64,000 nucleotides of DNA from Gordonia gummivorans (lineage in GTDB: Bacteria > Actinomycetota > Actinomycetes > Mycobacteriales > Mycobacteriaceae). Below the pieces are notes generated by a model. The model saw only the letters and a program-made list of their open reading frames with translations. It did no database searches and had not been told where the DNA came from. This document shows, one piece after another, positions 7,361 through 15,988 of this stretch. The stretch spans positions 124,001 through 188,000 of the forward strand of contig NZ_JAKWBF010000002.1 in the NCBI RefSeq assembly GCF_022513585.1, given 5' to 3'. Every line of letters starts with the position of its first letter. Position 1 is the first letter of the stretch. The position numbers were made by a program, and so were the translations under genes.

Positions 7361-8127
7361 CCGAGGATCGCCCGATCGAAGATGTGTGGTCGGATCTGCG
7401 GCGCACCACCCAGGCCCGGATCGGCCTCGGCAGGGCGGGTAATTCCCTTCCCTCACAACGCGTTCTCGAGTTCCAGGCCGCACACGCCGCGGCTCGCGAC
7501 GCGGTCCACGACCCGCTCGACGTCGAAGCTTTCGTCGATAGTCTCACCGATCTGGACATCGGCGACGCCGTGCATGTGCGGAGCCGCGCGGAGACCCGCA
7601 GTGAGTATCTGCGACGCCCCGACCTCGGCCGCCTGCCCGACGATCTGTCGCAGGTGCCGACAACCGAGGCCGACATCGGCATCGTCTTGGCCGACGGCCT
7701 GTCACCCCGGGCTCTGGTCGATCACGGCCACGGAATGCTCGCCGCACTGATCGCCGAATTCGACGGAACGTATCGGATCGCGCCGCCCGTGGTGGCCACC
7801 CAGTCGCGCGTCGCGCTCGGCGATCACATCGGCGAAGCGCTCGGCGTACTGACGCTCATCGTCGTGATCGGCGAACGCCCGGGTCTGTCGGTGGCCGACA
7901 GCCTGGGCATCTACATCACGCATCGCCCCGAACCGGGCAGAACCGATGCCGACCGCAACTGCATCTCCAACATTCACCCACCCGACGGACTGGGTTACGA
8001 AGCGGCGGCACACATCACCGCGGGTCTCGTATCCGGCGCACGTCGGCTGGGCAAGTCGGGCGTGGCCCTCAAGGACACGTCTCGAGCGGCCGTCGAGGCG
8101 GCCGAGACGCTGACCGTCGAGGGTTGA
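7357..8127 (+). CDS. eutC: Ethanolamine ammonia-lyase, small subunit
   Basis: A 256-residue EutC, the subunit that with EutB forms the adenosylcobalamin-binding interface. Family signatures are DVWSDLRRTTQARIGLGRAGNSLPSQ near the N-terminus, ARDAVHDPLD, ADGLSPRALVDHG and ERPGLSVADSLGIYITHRP towards the C-terminus. The start ATG overlaps the eutB stop. A strong hairpin follows immediately. With no microcompartment genes present, this is the short form of the pathway (permease plus EutBC). Confidence 0.94.
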   Translation: MTEDRPIEDVWSDLRRTTQARIGLGRAGNSLPSQRVLEFQAAHAAARDAVHDPLDVEAFVDSLTDLDIGDAVHVRSRAETRSEYLRRPDLGRLPDDLSQVPTTEADIGIVLADGLSPRALVDHGHGMLAALIAEFDGTYRIAPPVVATQSRVALGDHIGEALGVLTLIVVIGERPGLSVADSLGIYITHRPEPGRTDADRNCISNIHPPDGLGYEAAAHITAGLVSGARRLGKSGVALKDTSRAAVEAAETLTVEG

Positions 8128-8132
8128 GATCG

Positions 8133-8169
8133 GTAGCAATAGGAGGCGCTGGGCGCCATCTATTGCTAC
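8133..8169. terminator. Hairpin terminator between eutC and the convergent SHOCT gene
   Basis: GTAGCAATAGGAGGCGC pairs with GCGCCATCTATTGCTAC with one mismatch and a GU pair, and a three-base loop. It sits five bases after eutC and 18 bases before the end of the convergent gene, so it could stop transcription from both sides. No U-tract is present, as is common in actinobacteria. Confidence 0.65.
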
Positions 8170-8186
8170 GAAGTCGGCGACGAACG

Positions 8187-8501
8187 TCAGGACGCGAGGA
8201 TCTTGGCCTTCTGCGCAGCGAACTCGTCCTCGGTCAGGATGCCCTGCTGGTACAGCGCGGCAAGTTCCTTGAGCTGGTCGACGGTGCTTGCGGCCGGCGC
8301 GGCGGGTGCAGGTGCGGGCTGCTGGTATTGCGGCTGCTGGGGCTGGGCGTACTGCTGCTGCTCGTAGGCGGCGCGTGCCTCCTGGTCGTAGGCCTGCTGC
8401 GACCACCGATTGGCCTGTCGTCGCGACACACGGTTGCTGACGGCAGTGGCGGTACCGGCGATGACGGCAGTGCGGGCGACGCCGCGAATCAAACCTGGCA
8501 T
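8187..8501 (-). CDS. SHOCT-domain protein
   Basis: A 104-residue protein with an N-terminal segment MPGLIRGVARTAVIAGTATA that could insert in or lie on the membrane, a Gln/Pro/Ala-rich middle (AYEQQQYAQPQQPQY), and a C-terminal SHOCT motif (STVDQLKELAALYQQGILTE, DEFAAQKAKILAS). SHOCT modules are short helices of unknown function, often attached to membrane or stress proteins. The ATG at 8501 has GGAGT seven bases upstream. It lies 60 bases downstream of the DUF6325 gene on the same strand, probably in one transcript. Confidence 0.8.
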   Translation of the reverse strand: MPGLIRGVARTAVIAGTATAVSNRVSRRQANRWSQQAYDQEARAAYEQQQYAQPQQPQYQQPAPAPAAPAASTVDQLKELAALYQQGILTEDEFAAQKAKILAS

Positions 8502-8561
8502 GTGGTTACTCCTGGTTGTGAGATGTGATGAAGGAAGAAAAGATAGGGTCAGGCGGAATGG

Positions 8562-9008
8562 TCAGGCACCGGCGGATTCGAGGCGCTCGAGGAGATCCTG
8601 AACCGGAATCCGGCCGGACGCGACGACCTCTCCCCCATTGTTGTGCACGGCGGTCGCGAACGGGGCTGCCCACAGGTTCTCCCACACCAAGATCGCTGCC
8701 GCCGTGCCCGGCGCGATGGCCGCCGCCGCCTCGGACACGTCGTCGTCACCGATCAGATCCGTTGCGGCTCCGTCGAATACCTCGAAGTCGGCACCGAGTT
8801 CGTCGAGCGCGAACCGAGTCACGATGCCGTCCTCCGACTTGGCCACGAACACGACATCGATCACTCGCACGATGCCGCGGTCGACGAGATCGATCAGATG
8901 CGGAATCGCTTCGCCGGTCGGTTTGCCGGAGGTCCACTCGATCACGATGTAATCGATAGGACCGAGATCGCGCTCGGGGGCGCCGTCTGTCACGTCGCTG
9001 GTGGTCAC
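8562..9008 (-). CDS. DUF6325 family protein
   Basis: A 148-residue soluble protein with the family pattern DLGPIDYIVIEWTSGKPTGE, LVDRGIVRVIDVVFVAKSED and AAILVWENLWAAPFA. The family is small, widespread in actinobacteria and of unknown function; genes beside SHOCT genes are common. The GTG at 9008 is the most upstream start that leaves a normal N-terminus. A small hairpin, GCCCGG-CTCAGT-CCGGGC at 9035-9052, lies in its leader. The 210 bases up to the divergent gene at 9219 hold no other gene. Confidence 0.75.
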   Translation of the reverse strand: MTTSDVTDGAPERDLGPIDYIVIEWTSGKPTGEAIPHLIDLVDRGIVRVIDVVFVAKSEDGIVTRFALDELGADFEVFDGAATDLIGDDDVSEAAAAIAPGTAAAILVWENLWAAPFATAVHNNGGEVVASGRIPVQDLLERLESAGA

Positions 9009-9206
9009 TGCTTCTCAGTGCTCCTCGATGTCTGGCCCGGCTCAGTCCGGGCGGATAGATCTTCCCCGATGATCACCACACGCGCTCGGCGCCGTCTGCT
9101 CATCGCGAGACCGGAATCGATTGTAGGCGCGCGTCCAGCACAGGTGCCCGCGATCGACCCAAGCCGATTCCGTTTCACCCGAGGAGGACGACATGGCGCG
9201 GACGGC

Positions 9207-9212
9207 TAGCCT
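9207..9212 (+). promoter_or_regulatory. Candidate -10 for a leaderless DUF998 transcript
   Basis: TAGCCT, preceded by GC (fits GNTANNNT), lies six bases before the ATG at 9219. That is the spacing expected if transcription begins at the start codon. There is no ribosome site in front of the ATG. Confidence 0.45.
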
Positions 9213-9218
9213 GACGAG

Positions 9219-9944
9219 ATGCCCCAACTCAGCCCACGTCGATGGTCCGCCCGCGCGATCGTGGTCGGCGTTCTCATCGCGGTGGCCGGGATCTGTTACT
9301 CGTCGTGGGTGCTCGAGTTCTTCTGGTCGAGCCCCCTGGATCCGATGCGGACCTTTCTCAGTGAGCTCGACGCGGCGCATCGACCTCATCGCCAGGTCTA
9401 CGTCGCAGGTGACCTCACGACGAGCGCCTGCGCACTGGTCGCGGGCCTGCTGGGACTCGTCCCCCGACCGCTCGCCCACGGCAAGATCGCAGTCACGGCC
9501 TTCGTCGCGCTGGCCGCGTTCGGCGCGTCGACGATGGCCGACGCACTGCTTCCGATCGAATGCATCGCCGGCGTCGATCCCGGATGCCGGCCCGACCCGA
9601 GTGGCCTGCTCCCCCAACTCCACCACGTTCATGCCCTCACCAGCACCCTCGCGGTGTTCTCGATCTTCACCACGATGATCGCGGTCACGCTGGTCGCGCT
9701 GCGGAGTCCGTCGTGGCCGCTGATGCGCCGGGTCGGTGCGGTGGTGTTCGCGATCGTCGTTCTCGCCACAGCGTGGATGCTGATCGCCGACAATCTGTCC
9801 GGCAATTACCGTCTCGGTCTCGCGCAGCGCATCCAGGTGGGCGGGATGTCGGTGTGGCTGATCCTGTGGGGTGTCGCCGTCGCCTGTGAACGCATGGTTG
9901 CTCAGCGCAGGTCGATGACGATGTCGCTGACTTCCTCGTCGTAG
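9219..9944 (+). CDS. DUF998 family membrane protein
   Basis: A 241-residue protein with about six hydrophobic segments, starting VVGVLIAVAGICYSSWVLEF. The acidic motif PLDPMRTFLSELDA sits after the first segment and an extracytoplasmic loop has paired cysteines (IECIAGVDPGCRPD), both usual in DUF998. The function of the family is unknown; a relation to lipid or surface metabolism has been suggested only by context. Its 3' end overlaps the convergent fadD by 43 bases. Confidence 0.8.
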   Translation: MPQLSPRRWSARAIVVGVLIAVAGICYSSWVLEFFWSSPLDPMRTFLSELDAAHRPHRQVYVAGDLTTSACALVAGLLGLVPRPLAHGKIAVTAFVALAAFGASTMADALLPIECIAGVDPGCRPDPSGLLPQLHHVHALTSTLAVFSIFTTMIAVTLVALRSPSWPLMRRVGAVVFAIVVLATAWMLIADNLSGNYRLGLAQRIQVGGMSVWLILWGVAVACERMVAQRRSMTMSLTSSS

Positions 9945-11737
9945 AGCGCCACGATGTGCTCGGCGTACTTGTCCGAGATGGGCTTACGCCGCAGCTTCAT
10001 CGTCGGGGTCAGCTCGTCACCACCCGGATCCCAGGCCGCGGGTATGACGGTGAACCGCTTGATCTGCTCCACCCGAGACAGTTTCCCGTTGCCCACCTTG
10101 ACGGCCGTGATGATCTCCTCGACCACCTTCGGATGAGCCGACACCGTCGCCAGGTCGGCGTCGGACATGTCGTGCGTCTTCGCCCGTACCGCCGCGGCAT
10201 CCGGATCCAGCACCACCAGCGCCGAGATGTACGGTCGGCCGTCACCGATCGCCACCACCTGACCGATCAACGACGACGCCGCCTTCATCGCATTCTCGAT
10301 GTTGGTGGGCGACATGTTCTTTCCCGACTCGTTGATGATCAGTTCCTTCTTACGGTCAACGATCGTCACGAAGCCGTCGTCGTCGATGGTGGCGATGTCA
10401 CCGGTCGCCAGCCACCCGTCGGGGTCGATCGTCTCGGCAGTCTTCTCCGGCTGATTCCGGTAGCCGCGCATGTTCACCGGGCCCCGGATGAGCAGTTCGC
10501 CGTCATCGGCGAGTTTCGCCTCGACACCCCGGACGACCTTGCCGACGCTGCCCAGCTTGATCGCGTCCGGTGTGTTCATGGTCGACACACCTGTCGTCTC
10601 CGACATCCCCCACACCTCGAGCACCGGTATGCCGAGTCCGAGGAAGAACGACAGCACCTCGGGCGGAATCGCCGCCGCACCGGAGCCGGCGAAGGTGATC
10701 TGGTCCATGCCGAGCGCGGCGCGCACCTTGTGGAGGACCAACTTGTCGGCCAGCCCGTGCTGGGCACGTGTGAGTGCTCCCAGCGGCTTTCCGTCCAATT
10801 GGGCCTGCGCCGCCGCTGCGCCGACACCCAGCGCCCAGGACGCGAGGTTCTTCTTGACCGGACTGGTCTCCTGCGCCATCTTGGCCTCGATACCGGCCCG
10901 GATCTTCTGCCACACGCGTGGCACTCCGAAGAAGAAGGTCGGGTGCACTTCCGGCAAGACGGCCGCGATCTCGCGCGGATCGGTCACCGTGGTCACCTGG
11001 ATACCCCGCACCATGTTCGCCCCGTGCGAGGAGACGCGGTCGGCTATGTGTGCGGCAGGCAGATAGGAGATCACCCGATCGTCGAAACCGACCTCGACTT
11101 CGTCTGCGAGACAGGCGAGTTCGGCGATCATGTTGCGATGGGTGATCTCCACGCCCTTGGGTGGCCCAGTGGTTCCGGAGGTGTAGATCAGGGTGGCGAG
11201 ATCACCCGGCTCGACGGCCTGCCAGCTTGCGGTGAAGTCGAAGCCGTCGGGCGCCGGTGTCTGCTCGAGATCGGCCAGCGAAACAGCATCCGACGCCACA
11301 CCGTCGACCACGATCGTCGTCGTCACGTTGGTCGATGCGGCCTGGATCAGCGGCAAGAACACCTGCTCGGTGACGACCACCGCGTTGTCGGCGTTGCCGA
11401 ACAGGTACTCGATCTGTTCCGGTGAACTGGTGTTGTAGATCGAGAACGGGATGGCGCCCAGATGTAGTGCGGCAGTGTCGACCAGATGGAACTCCGGCCG
11501 ATTGGTCAGCATGATGCCGACGGTGTCGCCACGTTTCACTCCAAGCGCGGCGAGCCCCGCAGCGATGGTCTCCACACGCTGTCCGTACTCGGCCCAGGTG
11601 ATCTCCTGGATCCCGCCGGCGGTACGTAATGCCACCCCGTCGGGGCGCACCGTGATGGTCTGTTGAAAGGCTTGCGGAAGGGTCGAGACCGCGACACCCG
11701 TCTCGTGGGGGAAGGTGATCAGCTCCGGATCGGACAC
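9902..11737 (-). CDS. fadD15: Long-chain fatty-acid-CoA ligase (FadD15-type)
   Basis: A 611-residue AMP-forming acyl-CoA synthetase, close to the 600 residues of mycobacterial FadD15. Motifs in order: LIYTSGTTGPPKGVEITHRN (P-loop), FFGVPRVWQKI, VLEVWGMSETTG, GWLATGDIATIDDDG and VDRKKELIINESGKN. These are the adenylation and hinge motifs of long-chain ligases, which activate fatty acids for degradation or lipid assembly. I chose the GTG at 11737 (GAGGAC eight bases ahead) over an ATG 27 codons upstream, since homologues begin near SDPELITFP. A decayed partial copy follows upstream on the same strand. Confidence 0.88.
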   Translation of the reverse strand: MSDPELITFPHETGVAVSTLPQAFQQTITVRPDGVALRTAGGIQEITWAEYGQRVETIAAGLAALGVKRGDTVGIMLTNRPEFHLVDTAALHLGAIPFSIYNTSSPEQIEYLFGNADNAVVVTEQVFLPLIQAASTNVTTTIVVDGVASDAVSLADLEQTPAPDGFDFTASWQAVEPGDLATLIYTSGTTGPPKGVEITHRNMIAELACLADEVEVGFDDRVISYLPAAHIADRVSSHGANMVRGIQVTTVTDPREIAAVLPEVHPTFFFGVPRVWQKIRAGIEAKMAQETSPVKKNLASWALGVGAAAAQAQLDGKPLGALTRAQHGLADKLVLHKVRAALGMDQITFAGSGAAAIPPEVLSFFLGLGIPVLEVWGMSETTGVSTMNTPDAIKLGSVGKVVRGVEAKLADDGELLIRGPVNMRGYRNQPEKTAETIDPDGWLATGDIATIDDDGFVTIVDRKKELIINESGKNMSPTNIENAMKAASSLIGQVVAIGDGRPYISALVVLDPDAAAVRAKTHDMSDADLATVSAHPKVVEEIITAVKVGNGKLSRVEQIKRFTVIPAAWDPGGDELTPTMKLRRKPISDKYAEHIVALYDEEVSDIVIDLR

Positions 11738-11898
11738 GATGGTTGTCCTCGATTCTGCACATGCATCGGCCAGGTATGACGGCGAAGTGCCCCGTCGCTT
11801 CGCTCGTCCGTGCCTCACAGTACTGCGCGGACATCAGCACCGGAACGGTTCCGCGCAACCGGTAATCGAATGGTAAAGAACGCAGCTAGATCGGCTGT

Positions 11899-12243
11899 TC
11901 AGCGCAAGTCGACGACGATGGCGCTCGGTTCCTCGTCGTAGAGCGCCACGATGCGCTCGGCGAATTTGTCGGCGATGGGTTTGCGCCGCAACTTCATCGT
12001 CGGGGTGAGCTCGTCACCACCCGGATCCCAGGCCGTGGGAATGACGGTGAACCGCTTGACATGGTCAGGAACCCCTCGTCGTCCAGGGTCCCGATGTCAC
12101 CGGTCGCCTCGACGCGCTGTCCGTACTCGGCCCAGGTGATCTCCTGGATGCCTCCGACCGTGCGCAAAGCGACGGCGTTCGGTCGCACGGTGATGGTCTG
12201 CTGGGGAAAGCCTGCGGGAGGGTCGAAACCTCTACCCCGGTGT
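11899..12243 (-). pseudogene. Collapsed remnant of a duplicated fadD15-type gene
   Basis: Three pieces of the neighbouring ligase are fused in order. 11899-12063 matches its last 55 codons (ending LYDEEPSAIVVDLR). 12064-12110 matches the ATGDI-T-DD-GF motif region at about 10367-10413. 12111-12243 matches the N-terminal segment around VALRTAGGIQEITWAEYGQR at 11571-11700. About 1.5 kb of the gene is missing at two internal deletions, and the frame is broken at the junction and again near 12205. The pieces are roughly 85-90% identical to the intact copy, so this was a tandem duplicate that decayed by deletion. Confidence 0.88.
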
Positions 12244-12255
12244 CATAGCGGTGCG

Positions 12256-14190
12256 CTATCGCGCCACCGGTGACAGCGTCCAGTCACCGGCACCGATGAG
12301 TTCGAGAACCTCGGTGTGATGCTGATCGGTGGTGCTGCGATGGCTCACCGACACCAGGATCACTTCCGGCAACTCCGAGCGGATCAGCGAGTAGAGCGCG
12401 TACTCCAGACCCTCGTCGACCGCCGATGTGGCCTCGTCCATGAACACCGCCCGTGGCCGGGTCAGCAGAATACGGGCAAAGGCCACACGCTGCTGCTCGC
12501 CCGGCGAGAGTACCTTCGCCCAGTCCTCTTCCTCGTCGAGGCGGTCGACGAGGTGCGGCAGGAACACCGCCTGCAGCGCCGTGCGGATCGCGTCGTCGCC
12601 GATCTCGGTGGGCAGCGCCGGGTAGGCGACGACGGTCCGCAGATCGCCGAGCGGAATGTAGGGCATCTGCGACAGGAAAAGGGTTTCGTTTCCGGCGGGG
12701 CGGGTGAATTGACCTTCCGCAAATGGCCACAGCCCCGCCAGGCCACGCAGCAGCGTGGACTTCCCGGCTCCCGATCGCCCCTTGACGACCAATGCCTCGC
12801 CGGGGGTCAGCTCTAGGTTCAGTGCTCGGATCAGGTCGGTGCCATCGGGGGTCGCGATGCGTACGTCGGCCAACTTCACGGTGCGATCGCCGTCGAGCGT
12901 CGCCATCGCGGGAAGTTTCCGAGACTTCGCGTCGGCGTCGGCAAGACCGTCGAGACGGATGATGGACGCGCGCACCTCGGTGAATTCGTCGTAGGAGTTC
13001 CGGAAGAACGACAGGGCGTCGTGCATCTCGCCGAACGCCGAGGCCGTCTGAGTCATGTCACCGAGCTTGATCTGACCGGTGAAGAAGCGCGGCGCCTGCA
13101 CGATGTACGGGAAAACCACCGACAGCTGACTGACACTGAAGTTCCAGCCGACGAAGCCCAAGTTCACGTAGACGATGCGCCAGAAGTTGTCGACGACAGC
13201 ACGGAAGCGCGCCATCAGTCCGACATGCTCAACCTGCTCGCCGCGGTAGAACGCGACGTTCTCGGCACCGTCGCGAACGCGGACCAACGCATAACGGAAG
13301 TTCGCGGTGAGGCGTTCCTTCCAGAAGTTGAGGCGGATCAGCGGTCGGCCGATTGCGAAGGCGACGACGCTGGCGACCAGAACGTAGATGAGGACCAGCC
13401 ACACCATCATGCGTGGGATCTCGATGCCGCCGAGCGTGATCGGACCGGACAGGTCCCACAGGATCATCGAGAACGCGACGATCGAGGTGGTGGCCGAGAT
13501 GACACCGTTGGTCGACGACCCGCCGTACCCCCAGAACAGTCGTTGTCCGGTCTCGGCGAGGTTGGTGATGTCGGCCTCGATGCGCTGGTCCGGATTGTCG
13601 ACCCCGGGGTGGATGTCGTGCCGTTTGCCTCGGGTCTTCAAGAACTTCGACGGTCCGAGGTCGACGAATCGATTGCGATAGAACGCCCGACCTTCGAGCC
13701 AGTCTTCGGTGGCGTGCTCGGTGAGCCACCAGCGCAGTTTGATCTGGAATGCCGAACCGGCGTAGATCTCCACCATGGTGCGAAGGACGTGCAGCGTGGC
13801 GAGAATGCCGAACACGATCATCGAGTGCCAGAACCCGGTTTTGCCGGCGTCGACGTTGGCGGCACCTTCGGGTCCGCCCTGACCGAGTCCTTCGGCGACG
13901 ATCTGGAGCGACGTGTACAGGTCGTTGCTCCAGTACGAGAAGAGAATGGTGACCCGCACGCCGAAGAGCGTGAGCAACGTCAGTGCGACGACGAGCAACC
14001 ACGCCATGACTCGGGTCTCGCGATCATGGAAGAAGCCGCCGATCACTCGCCACAACGGTTTGCCCCACCGGCTGAAGCGCACCAACAGCGCTCCGACGAT
14101 GGCCACGCTCAAAACAGTGATGCCGAAGGCCTTCGCCATCCACCACAGACTGGCCCAGACCTCGTTGCCCCAGTCGATGCTGTATTCCAC
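12256..14190 (-). CDS. SbmA/BacA-type ABC transporter with fused ATPase (Rv1819c-like)
   Basis: A 644-residue fused transporter. The SbmA/BacA membrane domain (about residues 10-400) carries SYWSNDLYTSLQ, WWLTEHATEDWLEGRAFYRN, the conserved NPDQRIEADI, and NVAFYRGEQ. The ATPase follows, with Walker A GRSGAGKST near residue 470, signature LSPGEQQRV near 560 and Walker B AVFMDEATS near 580. Length and order match Rv1819c, known to take up cobalamin and hydrophilic peptides. That would suit the B12-dependent eut enzyme nearby, but this link is inference. The start is GTG at 14190, with GAAGGG about eight bases ahead; no ATG alternative fits better. Confidence 0.85.
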   Translation of the reverse strand: MEYSIDWGNEVWASLWWMAKAFGITVLSVAIVGALLVRFSRWGKPLWRVIGGFFHDRETRVMAWLLVVALTLLTLFGVRVTILFSYWSNDLYTSLQIVAEGLGQGGPEGAANVDAGKTGFWHSMIVFGILATLHVLRTMVEIYAGSAFQIKLRWWLTEHATEDWLEGRAFYRNRFVDLGPSKFLKTRGKRHDIHPGVDNPDQRIEADITNLAETGQRLFWGYGGSSTNGVISATTSIVAFSMILWDLSGPITLGGIEIPRMMVWLVLIYVLVASVVAFAIGRPLIRLNFWKERLTANFRYALVRVRDGAENVAFYRGEQVEHVGLMARFRAVVDNFWRIVYVNLGFVGWNFSVSQLSVVFPYIVQAPRFFTGQIKLGDMTQTASAFGEMHDALSFFRNSYDEFTEVRASIIRLDGLADADAKSRKLPAMATLDGDRTVKLADVRIATPDGTDLIRALNLELTPGEALVVKGRSGAGKSTLLRGLAGLWPFAEGQFTRPAGNETLFLSQMPYIPLGDLRTVVAYPALPTEIGDDAIRTALQAVFLPHLVDRLDEEEDWAKVLSPGEQQRVAFARILLTRPRAVFMDEATSAVDEGLEYALYSLIRSELPEVILVSVSHRSTTDQHHTEVLELIGAGDWTLSPVAR

Positions 14191-14354
14191 TCCGGAAACC
14201 CTTCACGTTCGCGCGCGATCGGACCGACCGGCGAATGTGCGCGGTCGTGGTGTCGCGCTATTGCAGCTCCCCCAGAAAGCGAGATCGCAGTCTAACCCGG
14301 CCAAGAATCCGCGTCGCGCCGACTCGCGCGTCGACCGGAGGTCAGAGTCGTCGG

Positions 14355-14933
14355 TCAGAGCGGACGCAATACGACCCCGGCCGACAGCGCACTCTCGGAC
14401 ACCGTCTGGGTGTACACGCTGCCGATCTGGACCACGAAGTCGCCGCCGGTGGAGTCGACGTCGCGCACCTCGAACGGCAGGGTGCAGGTGCTGCCGTCAC
14501 GATCGATGGTGCCCAACTGGGTCTCGCCGACCGATCGGCCCCGATCGTCGTAGATCCGCACCGGTGTGCCCGCGCTGATGATTCCGCCAGGCGTGGTCGC
14601 GGTCTTGGTGGTGCAGTCGACGGCGACGCCGCCCTTCGCGTCGAACGCACTCGAGAGCAGGTATCCGACGAGAAGCGCGAGGATCGCGATCGTCGCGAAG
14701 ATGGTCGCCCCGATGGCGCTGGCCGCGATGATCCACGGGCGTGTGCGACGCTGCCACGTTCGTCGGGGCAACGCGGGCCCGGGGTCGAGCCAGAACTCGG
14801 GAGCGACGGTGGGTTGTGGTGCCCAACCCATGGAGGAACCGAACTGCGGCTGGGCGCCGGGATATCCGGCCGCGGGAAAACTGCCCGTGCCGTGTTGACC
14901 CGAGGCTCGTTGATCGGTGGGGCCGGTCGTCAT
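14355..14933 (-). CDS. Hypothetical single-pass membrane protein
   Basis: A 192-residue protein I do not recognise. A Pro/Gly/Gln-rich N-terminal region (1-65) is followed by one membrane helix (WIIAASAIGATIFATIAILA, about 67-92) and a C-terminal domain of about 100 residues with two cysteines (AVDCTTKTAT and STCTLPFEV), probably outside the cell. It resembles the DUF4333-like or MmpS-like layout of actinobacterial membrane proteins, without a clear match. The ATG at 14933 is the likely start, and the gene stands alone between tesB and the ABC transporter. Confidence 0.65.
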   Translation of the reverse strand: MTTGPTDQRASGQHGTGSFPAAGYPGAQPQFGSSMGWAPQPTVAPEFWLDPGPALPRRTWQRRTRPWIIAASAIGATIFATIAILALLVGYLLSSAFDAKGGVAVDCTTKTATTPGGIISAGTPVRIYDDRGRSVGETQLGTIDRDGSTCTLPFEVRDVDSTGGDFVVQIGSVYTQTVSESALSAGVVLRPL

Positions 14934-14998
14934 GGCGACCAGTCTGCCAAAGCGAGCCGTCGTGATGCGCCGGACGGGTGGCCGGTCGGTTCTGCCAG

Positions 14999-15874
14999 TT
15001 AGTTCTTCGGGGGGAAGTATTTGATGAGGGCTTCCTGGACCACCGACGTCGCCAGGGTCCCGTCGCGCATCCAGAACCGGCCCGAGCCCATGCCGCGCGA
15101 CCCGGTGGCGACCGGGGAACGGGTGGCATAGAGCAGCCAGTCGTCGAAGCGGAATTCGCGGTGGAACCACATCGAATGGTTGACCGTCGCGGCGAACAAT
15201 CGGTCGATGCCCCAGGACAGCCCGTGGGTGGTGATGATCGAGTCGAGCACCGTGGTGTCCGACGCGTAACACATCGCCGCGACATGCATGATCGGATCGT
15301 CGGGCATCTGGCCGTCGGCCTTCATCCAGACCCGGTTGTCCTTGAGGGTCTCCCCCGCCTCCCGCACCTTCCACGTGGGGTCGTTGGCGAAGCGAATGTC
15401 GATGGGGTGCAAGGCATTCACAAAGGTCGCGATGCGATCCTCGAATCCTTTGAAATGCTCGCCGAGCGGTGGCAACTCTTCGGGATAAGGCACCTGCGGG
15501 ATCTCGACGGCGTGTTCGAGGCCGGCCGCGTTGTCCTGGAATGCGACGAGCATCGTGAAGATCTCCTCGCCCTTCTGGATCGCGGTGACCTGACGATTCG
15601 CGAACGACTTGCCGTCCCGGAAACGGGCGACGTGATACTCCATCGGCAGAGCGACATCGCCGCCGCGGATGAAGTGGGCATGCAGAGCGTGAATGGGCGG
15701 ATTGCCGCGCGTGAGCGTACGTGCGGCGGCGACCACACCCTGGCCGAGAAGTTGCCCGCCGAACGTGCGCGCCGTCTTCTGTTCAGGATGCTGCCCGAGG
15801 AAGAGGTTCTCGTCCCGCCGTTCGACGTCGAGCAAGGCGAGCAGCTGTCCGAGGTCGTCGGATTGGTCGGTCAT
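14999..15874 (-). CDS. tesB: Acyl-CoA thioesterase II
   Basis: A 291-residue TesB with two hotdog folds, hydrolysing medium- and long-chain acyl-CoA. Visible family parts are ARTFGGQLLGQ, ALHAHFIRGGD, YHVARFRDGKSFANRQVTAI, YASDTTVLDSI and NHSMWFHREFRFDDWLLYAT, near where the catalytic Asp/Gln/Thr set usually sits, and GRFWMRDGTLATSVVQEALI. Length is normal. The gene sits 114 bases after pyk in the direction of transcription, the same pairing (pykA-tesB1) I recall in mycobacteria. The gap contains ATGGAGGCGGGAAG, a fragment of repeat module Z. Confidence 0.92.
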   Translation of the reverse strand: MTDQSDDLGQLLALLDVERRDENLFLGQHPEQKTARTFGGQLLGQGVVAAARTLTRGNPPIHALHAHFIRGGDVALPMEYHVARFRDGKSFANRQVTAIQKGEEIFTMLVAFQDNAAGLEHAVEIPQVPYPEELPPLGEHFKGFEDRIATFVNALHPIDIRFANDPTWKVREAGETLKDNRVWMKADGQMPDDPIMHVAAMCYASDTTVLDSIITTHGLSWGIDRLFAATVNHSMWFHREFRFDDWLLYATRSPVATGSRGMGSGRFWMRDGTLATSVVQEALIKYFPPKN

Positions 15875-15988
15875 CCCCCAACCCTATGGTGCGGGCGCCA
15901 CTTCACGGCCTGCGGCCCGCCGTTGTGGGGCACGGCCAGGGAAACACACGATGGAGGCGGGAAGACTCCCCAGGGAGCGGATGGAGAC

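Noticed and set aside
9035-9052. Riboswitch or attenuator before the DUF6325 gene
   Set aside because: Only a six-pair hairpin is visible, without a conserved aptamer pattern.
13021-14295. Long plus-strand frames opposite the ABC transporter, gltB and other genes (for example 424 codons here, 864 codons at 21107-23701)
   Set aside because: They are antisense shadows of clear genes, rich in Arg/His/Val, without known motifs.
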